Positions 52,901 through 61,047 of a stretch of DNA of 64,000 nucleotides are shown piece by piece (the first letter of the stretch is position 1; the number at the start of each line of letters is the position of its first letter). The stretch is from Actinomyces timonensis DSM 23838 (GTDB lineage Bacteria; Actinomycetota; Actinomycetes; Actinomycetales; Actinomycetaceae). Where the stretch lies: positions 622,369-686,368 of the forward strand of contig NZ_JH806633.1 of assembly GCF_000295095.1 (NCBI RefSeq), in the 5' to 3' direction. The notes under the pieces were generated by a model, which saw only the letters and a program-made list of their open reading frames with translations, was not told where the DNA came from and made no database searches. Both the position numbers and the translations under genes were made by a program.

Positions 52901-55900
52901 GATCGCCTCTGCGGCACGGCCTCTGCTTCTCGGGTCAGAGGACCGCCCCGCTCACGTGAGTCGTTGCGGCGGCAGCGCGACAGATAGCCGCGGACAGCGG
53001 GCAGGCTGCCCACCAGTGGGACCAAGCGGGTCTCGTCCCCATGGCGAGCGGCGTGGAGGACTTCCAGCGCGTCGCGTGTCGGCAGCGGGACCATCCCCGT
53101 GCTGACGTCCATACGCTCGAGCGCATGCCTGCTGAGCGTCATACCACCGTCCTGCCACAGTGGCCAGGCGATTGACACCGTGGCGCCACTGACCTTGCCG
53201 CGACGGACCAGGTCACGGCGCCAGGCGGCGAACTCGTCCTGGAAACCGTTCGCAGCCGCGTAATCGCTCTGTCCCGCGTTGCCAACCGTGCCTGCCAGCG
53301 AGGAGCACAGCACAAAGCTGCGCAGCGGCTGATCCGCGGTCGCGCGGTGCAGCGCCATCGTGCCAGTCACCTTCGGCCTCAGGACCTCGCGCACGGCCTC
53401 AGCCGACTTGGTCGCCACAAGCCCGTCGCGCAGCACGCCAGCGGCGTGGATCACGTCGGTGACCGGACCCGCCTCGGCGACGACCTCTGCGACAGCACGT
53501 CGCAGGGCAGGTTCGTCACAGATGTCGACCTGGATGTACCGGCAGCTGACACCGTCCCCGCCAAGACGCGCTGTCAGTGCGCGGATCTCCTCCTGAGGCT
53601 CCGTGCGGCCAAGCAGCACCAACGTGAGCGGGTCACCGTTCCGCCGCGCCCGGTCCGCGAGGTCCTCGGCGACGAGGCGGCCAACTCCACCCGCGCCCCC
53701 GCTGATCAGCCAGACACCATCGGCATGCCGGGGCGCGGTAACGGGCCACGGCTCCTCCCGCAGGGTCTCGGTCTCACGCTCGTGCTGGCTTCGCCGGACC
53801 GCCTCGTGGAGGACCGCCGCTCCTGCCTCCTCACCCGCCCATCTCGCTACCGAGGCAGGATCGCTGGCATCCGGGCAGAGCAGGGCCTGGACCTCGATGT
53901 CCTCCTCCTCCGCCCTGACGCTGCGCAGCATCGCGAGCAGCCCCGCCAGCAGGGAGCCGTCAGGGAGGACCAGTTGCACCACGGTGCGGCCACAGCGATC
54001 CGACGGGAGGCGCTGCAGCATCGACAGCGTCGTCTCCGCCGCCCGGATGTAGTCCTGCTCGAAAGAAGCATCCGAGGGCAGGAGTGTCGTCTCGGCCAGG
54101 GCCGGCATGTACGTCCCCAGGCGCTCGAAAGCGGTGAGGACTCGCCAGGTCGTGGGCAGGTCCTGCCGCTCCCTGGCGAGCGGTGCCGGACGCCACTCAG
54201 GAACCTGGATCATGCGCCCGGTCGAGGACGCGCGGAAGCGCAGGTCGCTGATACGGGCCAGCACGTCGCCAGTGGGCGAGCAGATCCGCACGTGCACGCA
54301 CCGCTCGTCGCCGTGATCCGTGTCAGCAGGCGTGGTCACTACAGCTGCCTCGTCCCATGACTGCCAGCCGCCACTGCCAACCTCGACACGCCCGATCGAG
54401 AACGGAAGCATCTGGCCCGCAGCCGCATCATCACCCTGGTTGAGGAAGGCCCACGTGCTCTGGAACGCGCCGTCGAGCAGCGCGGGGTCGAGAAGCGCGC
54501 CCGTCACCGCGGCCCCCGAGCGCCGCAGCATGGCGACCGCCGCATCCGTGCCGACTATGACGTCTCGGACCACCCGGTGCGTAGGGCCGTAGTCCAAACC
54601 GGAACCCGCGAGGGCCGAGTACACCTCGGCCCCCTCAACCCGGGTGCGGGCGGCCGCCCGCAGCTCCGCGAGCGCCACCCGCTCCTGTGACGCGGGAGTG
54701 GTCGCCATCTGGGCAAGGGCGTCGCAGTACTCCACCTCAGCGCCCTCATCGGTGCCCACGAGCCGAACGTGAACGCCGTCGCCCTCCCGCTCAGCATGCA
54801 CCTCCAGGGGCGCGCTGGCCGGTTCACGGCAGGCTCGGACAAAGGTGACCTGGGAGAGGACCACTGGTGCCCTGAGCGCCATCTGGGCAGCCGCGCGAAG
54901 CATCTCCACCATAGCCGCGGCCGGTAGGACAGGACCGCCGTCAACGTGATGATCACGGATCCATGACTCCGCACCGGTGAACGACGTCGTGAAGACCACC
55001 TGGTCCATGGTCGAGCGGTTGGCGTGCAGCAGCGGGTGCGGATACCGCCCAGCCCGCTCCTCGGCATCCGCGGGTGGCTCTGCCCAGCAACGCTCCCTGG
55101 CGAAGGGGTAGCCGGGCAGGCTGACCCGGCGCGCTGCGCGCCCCTGCCAGCCAGCCTGCCAGGGCACAGCGCGTCCGGCCACCCAGGCACGAGCCAGCTC
55201 GTCGAGCCGTGCGGCTCGCAGGAGCCCCATGACCCGCTGCTCGTCATCGGGATCCTGCTCCAGCACGGAGCCGTGGTGCTGCGCTCGGCCCAGCAGCACG
55301 GAGGAGCCCTGGCCATCGAGCACATGCTGGATCTGTTCAACCGCCTCATCGAGCGAGCCCACGACCACCGCAGCCCGCTGGGCCATCTCCTCTCGCCCGG
55401 TCTGCAGGGTCAGTGCCACGTCATCGAGCCGCAGCAATGGCGTGCGGGTGACATAGGCGATGAACTCCTGCAGGACCGCGCGTAGGCGGTCCTCGTCGCG
55501 CGCCGAGAACACCAGCACGTGACGGCCCTGGGACTCGGGACACCGAGCCACGGCAGGCGCCTCTTCCACGACGACGTGAGCGTTGGCGCCACCGGCCCCG
55601 AACGCGCTCAGTCCTGCCCGGCGCGGCGGGTCCGCCGTCCACGGGACCAGGCTTTTCGCGACGGCGACACCGGCCCCGGCGAAGTCGATATGCGGATTGG
55701 GCGGGTCAGCGTGCAGCGACGGCGCGACTTGGCCGTGCTGGAGCTGTAGCAGAATCTTCGCCAGACCCGCCACACCAGCCGCCGACTCACAGTGCCCGAT
55801 ATTGGACTTGACCGACCCGATAAGACACGGCTGGTCGCGGTGCCCGCCGCCCAGGACCGTGGCCAGTGCCCGCACCTCAATAGGGTCTCCTAGCTCAGTC

Positions 55901-58900
55901 CCGGTGCCGTGCGCCTCGATGTAGGAGATCGAGTCCGGGTCGACCTCGGCGTCGTGCAGGGCCGCCGTGATCACCTCGGCCTGGGCCTGGGAGCTCGGCA
56001 CGGTGAAGCCGCCAGCGTGACCACCAGAGTTCACAGCCGTGCCACGGATCACTCCCCAGATGTGGTCACCGTCGGCGACCGCCCGGTCGACAGGCTTGAG
56101 CAGCAGGGCGGCGACAGCCTCACCCGGCACGTAGCCGGTGCCTCCCTGACCGAACGCGCGGCACCGCCCGTCCCTCGCGGCGAACTTGCCTTGGGACAGC
56201 AGGACCAGCTTGTCCGGGTGGATGGTGAGGTTGACTCCCCCGACCAACGCCATCTCGGCCTCTCCCGAGCGGATACTGGCCGCTGCGGCATGCAGCGCCG
56301 TGAGCGAGGAGGAGCACATGGTGTCGAACGCGATGCTGGGCCCGCGCAGATCCATGAAGTGCGACACCCGGTTCGCCACGGCGGCGAAAGACGACGGGAC
56401 AGGGACACTGCGACCCTCGATGTCACCACGCAGCATGCCGTAGTGGCCGTACATGATCCCGACGAAGACGCCGATCGCACGGCCAGCCAGCTGAGCGCGG
56501 CTGTAGCCCGCGTCCTCCACGGCGTGCCAGCACTCCTGCAGGAACAGACGGGCCTGGGGGTCGAGGAAGGAGGCCTCGGCCGGCGAGATGCCGAAGAAGA
56601 GCGGGTCAAAGGCGTCGACGTCCTCGAGGAAACCGCCCCAGCGGGCATAGGTGGTGCCAGGAGTGCCGTCGTCACTGACGTAGGCCGCGTGGTCCCAGCG
56701 GTCCAAGGGCACCTCAGTGATGCAGTCGCGCCCCTCGCGCAGCAGCGTCCAGAGCTCGGGCAGGTCGCGCGCCCCGGGGAAGCGCCCGCTCATACCGATG
56801 ACCGCCAGGTCTCGATTCCCGGAGCTGGCACCGTGATGCTGGGCGCTCGTCCTTCCGCTGGGAGACGCCACGCCCGGCCCACCCTCCGTCCCAGGCCGCG
56901 CGGGGTGGTCCACCGAGGCCTCGGGGGTCGGAGCGGGCTCCTGCGCCCGGGCAAGGGCCGCGCATGTGTCCGCGTGGGTCCCGGCCAGCGTGAGCGCCAC
57001 CTCGTCGATGGAACGGTGCTCAAGGAACAGTGTCTTGGGCAGCGACCCGAAGTCCCGCTCCAGCGCCCGGGTCGCCGTCATCATCACGATGGAGTCCATG
57101 CCGAGGTCCTCGAAGGTGTCGTCCAAGCGAACACGCTCCGGCGGCGTACCAGTCGCCTCGCAAACGGCCTGCCGCACTCGGCCAGCGGCAGCAAGCGCCA
57201 ACTCACGAGATCCCGCGCCCGCGCGCTCCGGCGACCCGGCCTCTTCCTGTGGCTGGAGCAGGGCGCGACGCATCGCCGGGACAGATCCTTGTCCGCAGGC
57301 GATCGCGGATTCGGAGGAGGCCACTGCTCGGTCGATCAGCGACAGCGCCACCGCCGTGTCCAGCGGCACCATTCCCAGATCTCGACGCGCGGCCTCGACA
57401 GCGTCGTCGCTGATGGTCATACCGCCCTCGGCCCAGTAGGGCCATCCAATGCTCACTGTCCGGCCCTGGCGCTCCCCCGCCTCCCGCTGGCGCTCGCGCC
57501 TGGCCGCGGCCTCGTCGAGGTAGGCGTTGGCGACGCAGTAGGCCGCCTGCCCCGGGTTGCCCAACCAGGCCGACAGCGAGGAGAACAGCACCACACGCTC
57601 AAGAGGCTCCTCGCGCAGCACCTGGTCGACCACGTCAAAACCGCCTGCCTTGGGAGCCAGAACACGTGACACCTGGTCGGCAGTGGTGCTGCGCACCAGC
57701 GCGTCGTCAAGCACGCCCGCGACGTGATAGAGCGCGTCGACGGTTCCCCATACCTGGTGCACGCGGTCCACGGCCCGAGCGACGTCAGACTCGACGGCGG
57801 CATCGGCAACCAGGTACAACAAGTTGTCCCCTGCCGCCTCGGCCCAGTTCGGAAGCGGGTCGGGAGCCCCGGAACGAGACAGCACAGCGGCACGACCACC
57901 GGCTGCGACCACCGCCCGCGCGACGAGCGCGCCGACTCCCGAGGAGCCGCCGACGACGAGAGCCGTCTCGGCTCGCGGCTCGACGTGCTCCGGGAGCTCC
58001 ACTTCGGCCATGACAGCGACGCGCCGCTGGTCATTGGCGACCCGGACCAGCAGGTCGGCCTGGGCAGTCTCCTCCAGGACATGACGCGCCAGGTCCTCCG
58101 TCGCCCGGATCTGCAGCAGCGAGACGACGAGGGAGGACTCCAGCCGCAGTGTGGCCGCATACCCGGCCATGGCGGCTGCCGCCGGGCTGGATCCGCCAGC
58201 AAGGTCCACTAGCAGCACACGCGTCCCTCGGACGCCGTCGGTCAGGAGTGGCCTGACCACCTCCTGGCAGCACTCGAACAGATCCTGGACCCCCTGCGCG
58301 TCCGCGGAGGTCGTGGGCAGCACGATGATGACGGCGTCGCTGTCCTGCGCCCGAGAGACGAGGTCGGCCACGCCCTCCAGCGCGGGCTGGAGGCGCCCGG
58401 CGTCACCAGCGAGGCACACCCGTGGGCGAGCGGCGGGCCGCGGTCCGGTCTCTGCGCCAGGCGTCCACCTGCGCGCCACGGCAACGACACCGGTTCCGCC
58501 CACGGGGGCGAGGACCAGTCCGCTCGTCGAGGCCAGGACGGTGCCGTCGGCAGCGGTGATGTCGACATCGAAGCACAAGGACTCACCTGCGCGCCGGGTC
58601 GCGACGACGTGGCGCGCCTGCTGGGCCTCTCCCCAGATCTCGAAGCGCTCCGCCGCGAGCGGAAGATAGGTGCCGCCCGCGGGCAAGAGCGGTCCGACGC
58701 ACTGCCACGCCGAGTCCATGACGCCCGCCCAGGCGGAGTCCTCCGAGTCCTCCGGAGGAACCAGCAGGCCGGTGGCCTGACCGCCCTCGGCGCGAGGGTC
58801 TCGCAGTGCCTGGTAGCGGGGACCGTAGGTGATGGCCGCGGGAGCGGTCCTCGCCGTCACCTCGGGCAGGGCTGACACGGACGCCAGGTCCACCGAGCGC

Positions 58901-61047
58901 GAGGGGCCCGCCGTCGCCTCCCGGGCGACGACGCAGACCCGGGAATGGGAAAGAATGCTGAGCTGACCGTCATCACCTCGCTGGACGTCCAGCTCCAGGT
59001 GCTCCTCACGCGCCTCCAGCGGGTGCTCCCAGCGCAGGTCGACCAGGGCCGGGGCGCTGTCGCCGTGACGCTCATCAGCCTGGCGCAGGAGGATCTCGGC
59101 GGACGCTGTGGCAGGCAGCACCGGTACTCCCTCAATGCGGTGCTGGTCCACCCGCCAGTCCCTGGAGTCGATCGACACGCGGGAGCGCTCCTCACCCCGA
59201 CGCGCGCCACGAGCCTGCCCAGAGCCCTCGAACCACAGCGGCACACGCTCGAAGGGGTACGTCGGCAGGACGACGGACCTGCCGGATGACGTCTGTGGCA
59301 ACGTCGCCCAGTCGACCTCGTTCCCGCCGACCCACGCCTGCGCCACGGCATCCAGGCCGTCTGCCGCAGTGACAGCCGCATCACGGGTGGGCCGGGCACG
59401 GCCGCGGTACCAGCCCTGCCCGGAGGCGGCCAGCTGATGCAGCAACGAGAGCGCCTCCGACCTGTCCCGAGCCACGGCGGCTGCCCGCTCGGGCAACGCG
59501 TCACGGCCGCGTTGAAGTGTCAGCGCGACATCAGTCGCCGCCAGTTCCGGCTCCCGCTCAAGAGCAGCGGCCAGCCGCTGGGCGCACAAGCGCAACTGCT
59601 CCGGCGAGTGAGCCGACACGACCAGCACCACGGGAGTATCGCCCGCGTCCGGTCGCCGCGGCTGCTCCACGTGCTCCTGCACCACCAGGTGAGCGTTGGT
59701 GCCGGAGAAGCCGAAGGAGCTCAGCACTGCGCGGCGCGCGGACTCGCTCCTCCACTGACGGTGCTCGGTCCCGACCGTGAACGGGGAGCCGGCGAGATCG
59801 AAGTGCCGGTTGGGGGCGGAGAAATGCAGGGTCGGGACCAGCTCCCGGTGCTCCAGGCACATCACTATCTTCTGCAGCCCAGCGACCCCGGCCGCGGCGG
59901 AGGTGTGGCCCAGGTTGGACTTCACCGAGCCCACGGAGCAGAAACCGGTGTCGGAGGTCCAGCGCCGGAACGCGCCAGCAAGGGCAGTCAGCTCGACCGG
60001 GTCGCCGAGGATCGTGCCCGTGCCGTGCAACTCAGCGTAGGAGATCGTCCGAGGATCGATCGACTCCCGCTCGTACACCTCCTCGGCCAGGGCGCGCTGT
60101 GATGCCAGGCTGGGGGCGGTGATGCCGTTGGTCCGCCCGTCCTGGTTGATGCCGGAGCCGATGATCAGTGCGCGGACAGGATCACCGTCGCGCAGTGCGT
60201 CAGCAAGCCGCTTGAGCACCACCGCGCCCGCGCCCTCACCCGGCACGAAGCCATCGGCGTCATCGGACAGCGCGTGACAGGCACCCGTCGGGGACAGCAT
60301 CCCGGCGTCGGCCATCTGCGCCAGACCGTCTGGCGAGAGGTAAGTGGCCGCTCCCCCAGCCACCGCCATGTCGATCTCGCCGCTGCGCAGCGCGGTCACC
60401 GCCAGGTGCACCGCCACGAGGGACGACGAGCATGCCGTGTCGATAGTCAGCGCCGGACCCGCCAGGTCATAGAAGTAGGACACACGGCCAGCTGCGATCG
60501 CGTTGCTGGAGCTGGTCACGGAGGCCCTGGGCGACCCCGCGCGGTCGCCCAGGAGCAGATAGTCACCGTTGGCAAGGCCGAGGTAGACGCCGCACCGAGT
60601 GCCGGCCAGCCGGGCCCGGGCGTAGCCCGCGCTCTGGAACGCAGCGGCGCACTCCTCCAGGAACATCCGATGCTGCGGATCCATGGCCCGCGCCTCGGCG
60701 TGGGGGATCTGGAAGTAGGTCGGGTCGAACATCTCAACACCGTCGAGGTAGCCGATGCGCGGCGAGACGATGTCCCTCATGTCGGCCCCGCCGAACCGCG
60801 GCGGTAGCGGGCGCACCCCGTCTGCGCCGTCGGCGAGCATGCGCCAGTAGGCGTCCAGGTCCCCGGCCGCCGCATAACGACCGGACATGCCCACGATGGC
60901 GATGGGCCCGGTGCCGGGGGGCTCCGCCTCGGCTCTGGTGGCGGCTACCTGGTCAGCGCCGACCGTGAGCAGCCGCTTCGCCTCCGCCGGAGTGATGCGG
61001 TGCGTGCGAAGCGCCTCGAGGACCGCGGCACGATCCACCTGGCTCAT
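49975..61047 (-). CDS. Trans-AT PKS protein: KS-DH-KR-ACP / KS-DH-KR-ACP / KS-DH
   Basis: 3,690 residues. Residues 1-35 are a helical docking segment. KS1 (from 45; Cys206), DH1 (His near 637 in HRIEGVPVLP, Asp near 777 in VMDSAWQ), KR1 (GGSSGVG near 1030, Tyr in GQAAYCVAN), ACP1 (Ser1319). KS2 (from 1410; Cys1578), DH2 (His2033 in HHVDGGPVLP, Asp2192 in LLDGAFQ), KR2 (GGAGGVG near 2445, Tyr in GQSDYAAAN), ACP2 (Ser2766). KS3 (from 2850; Cys3017), DH3 (His3454 in HRVAGQPVLA). In DH3 the catalytic aspartate position is Asn3610 (MLNAAFE), so it is probably inactive. No AT domain is present anywhere. The third module is completed by KR-ACP at the start of the next protein. The start overlaps the upstream PKS stop by 4 bases. 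Confidence 0.94.
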   Translation of the reverse strand: MSQVDRAAVLEALRTHRITPAEAKRLLTVGADQVAATRAEAEPPGTGPIAIVGMSGRYAAAGDLDAYWRMLADGADGVRPLPPRFGGADMRDIVSPRIGYLDGVEMFDPTYFQIPHAEARAMDPQHRMFLEECAAAFQSAGYARARLAGTRCGVYLGLANGDYLLLGDRAGSPRASVTSSSNAIAAGRVSYFYDLAGPALTIDTACSSSLVAVHLAVTALRSGEIDMAVAGGAATYLSPDGLAQMADAGMLSPTGACHALSDDADGFVPGEGAGAVVLKRLADALRDGDPVRALIIGSGINQDGRTNGITAPSLASQRALAEEVYERESIDPRTISYAELHGTGTILGDPVELTALAGAFRRWTSDTGFCSVGSVKSNLGHTSAAAGVAGLQKIVMCLEHRELVPTLHFSAPNRHFDLAGSPFTVGTEHRQWRSESARRAVLSSFGFSGTNAHLVVQEHVEQPRRPDAGDTPVVLVVSAHSPEQLRLCAQRLAAALEREPELAATDVALTLQRGRDALPERAAAVARDRSEALSLLHQLAASGQGWYRGRARPTRDAAVTAADGLDAVAQAWVGGNEVDWATLPQTSSGRSVVLPTYPFERVPLWFEGSGQARGARRGEERSRVSIDSRDWRVDQHRIEGVPVLPATASAEILLRQADERHGDSAPALVDLRWEHPLEAREEHLELDVQRGDDGQLSILSHSRVCVVAREATAGPSRSVDLASVSALPEVTARTAPAAITYGPRYQALRDPRAEGGQATGLLVPPEDSEDSAWAGVMDSAWQCVGPLLPAGGTYLPLAAERFEIWGEAQQARHVVATRRAGESLCFDVDITAADGTVLASTSGLVLAPVGGTGVVAVARRWTPGAETGPRPAARPRVCLAGDAGRLQPALEGVADLVSRAQDSDAVIIVLPTTSADAQGVQDLFECCQEVVRPLLTDGVRGTRVLLVDLAGGSSPAAAAMAGYAATLRLESSLVVSLLQIRATEDLARHVLEETAQADLLVRVANDQRRVAVMAEVELPEHVEPRAETALVVGGSSGVGALVARAVVAAGGRAAVLSRSGAPDPLPNWAEAAGDNLLYLVADAAVESDVARAVDRVHQVWGTVDALYHVAGVLDDALVRSTTADQVSRVLAPKAGGFDVVDQVLREEPLERVVLFSSLSAWLGNPGQAAYCVANAYLDEAAARRERQREAGERQGRTVSIGWPYWAEGGMTISDDAVEAARRDLGMVPLDTAVALSLIDRAVASSESAIACGQGSVPAMRRALLQPQEEAGSPERAGAGSRELALAAAGRVRQAVCEATGTPPERVRLDDTFEDLGMDSIVMMTATRALERDFGSLPKTLFLEHRSIDEVALTLAGTHADTCAALARAQEPAPTPEASVDHPARPGTEGGPGVASPSGRTSAQHHGASSGNRDLAVIGMSGRFPGARDLPELWTLLREGRDCITEVPLDRWDHAAYVSDDGTPGTTYARWGGFLEDVDAFDPLFFGISPAEASFLDPQARLFLQECWHAVEDAGYSRAQLAGRAIGVFVGIMYGHYGMLRGDIEGRSVPVPSSFAAVANRVSHFMDLRGPSIAFDTMCSSSLTALHAAAASIRSGEAEMALVGGVNLTIHPDKLVLLSQGKFAARDGRCRAFGQGGTGYVPGEAVAALLLKPVDRAVADGDHIWGVIRGTAVNSGGHAGGFTVPSSQAQAEVITAALHDAEVDPDSISYIEAHGTGTELGDPIEVRALATVLGGGHRDQPCLIGSVKSNIGHCESAAGVAGLAKILLQLQHGQVAPSLHADPPNPHIDFAGAGVAVAKSLVPWTADPPRRAGLSAFGAGGANAHVVVEEAPAVARCPESQGRHVLVFSARDEDRLRAVLQEFIAYVTRTPLLRLDDVALTLQTGREEMAQRAAVVVGSLDEAVEQIQHVLDGQGSSVLLGRAQHHGSVLEQDPDDEQRVMGLLRAARLDELARAWVAGRAVPWQAGWQGRAARRVSLPGYPFARERCWAEPPADAEERAGRYPHPLLHANRSTMDQVVFTTSFTGAESWIRDHHVDGGPVLPAAAMVEMLRAAAQMALRAPVVLSQVTFVRACREPASAPLEVHAEREGDGVHVRLVGTDEGAEVEYCDALAQMATTPASQERVALAELRAAARTRVEGAEVYSALAGSGLDYGPTHRVVRDVIVGTDAAVAMLRRSGAAVTGALLDPALLDGAFQSTWAFLNQGDDAAAGQMLPFSIGRVEVGSGGWQSWDEAAVVTTPADTDHGDERCVHVRICSPTGDVLARISDLRFRASSTGRMIQVPEWRPAPLARERQDLPTTWRVLTAFERLGTYMPALAETTLLPSDASFEQDYIRAAETTLSMLQRLPSDRCGRTVVQLVLPDGSLLAGLLAMLRSVRAEEEDIEVQALLCPDASDPASVARWAGEEAGAAVLHEAVRRSQHERETETLREEPWPVTAPRHADGVWLISGGAGGVGRLVAEDLADRARRNGDPLTLVLLGRTEPQEEIRALTARLGGDGVSCRYIQVDICDEPALRRAVAEVVAEAGPVTDVIHAAGVLRDGLVATKSAEAVREVLRPKVTGTMALHRATADQPLRSFVLCSSLAGTVGNAGQSDYAAANGFQDEFAAWRRDLVRRGKVSGATVSIAWPLWQDGGMTLSRHALERMDVSTGMVPLPTRDALEVLHAARHGDETRLVPLVGSLPAVRGYLSRCRRNDSRERGGPLTREAEAVPQRRSRRQPQAPGIGGGSDTEKVADRLREILASLTRIDRARLDLDEEMESYGVDSIIVMSFAERLRPTMGRVPKSLFFDNRTLRELAGSLLETRPQECAVLLGAGEGGESGRQDASAREAAAHERQAEDDPPAHEQIAVIGLAGRYPHAEGLAEFWQNLVAGRDCVDRLDRARWEALGAPVWDQDPATGWAGLLKDADCFDDRYFSIAPVEAEVMDPQERILLECAHHALEDSGYVPQDLGMPQEDRSMSVGVYVGAMYSEYQLYAAQSQMTGTGYTLNGAPASLANRISYTYGFGGPSLTIDSMCSSSLTALHLACESLGRGECEAALVGGVNLSPHPNKFRLLHSSGFAASHGRCKAFGADADGYVPSEGVGVAVLKPLSRALADGDHVYGVIAATAVGHGGRSNGFTVPRPAAQARVVSLALDRAGVKGSDVAYVEAHGTGTRLGDPLEIEALGMALGPGRQRACLVGSVKSNIGHCESAAGIVSLTKVLLQMQHGTLVPSIHADELNPEVDWDGAGLELVTSTRPWPDPAHCTAGISTFGAGGTNAHVIVTSAPEPERERPAPAMPVTVEIPLSACRQGDLGVLASQLLEWSRSRSLQPEDLVDIAFTLQAGRLAQDHRALVVAGSQEELERELDALVSGKTGRPALTDTGRAWLAGEKVAWPRPQGSRRISLPGYPFARRRHWRPTAVTVPPVPPTHGASLPGARETLHPLLHRNESTLFTQQFVSSLGPGVPQAADHRVAGQPVLAGAASLEMMRTAASASLEHPAHTLTDIVWPAMVPLDSPIDVRTVLTPTAESLRAEVVAQDRAVPAASATVSLEPTAPVVPGLDLDALRGICGEPSDAAPVRRLLASCGLDHLGCYRQLRACSSRGDQVLARLGALESESPSLLAPMLNAAFECAVLLGSEQGLYLPYAAESARFSDGPLPMRAWAHLIRRRGPADRFVLDLSVADEAGRVIVEIDGLVLRELKEPYHA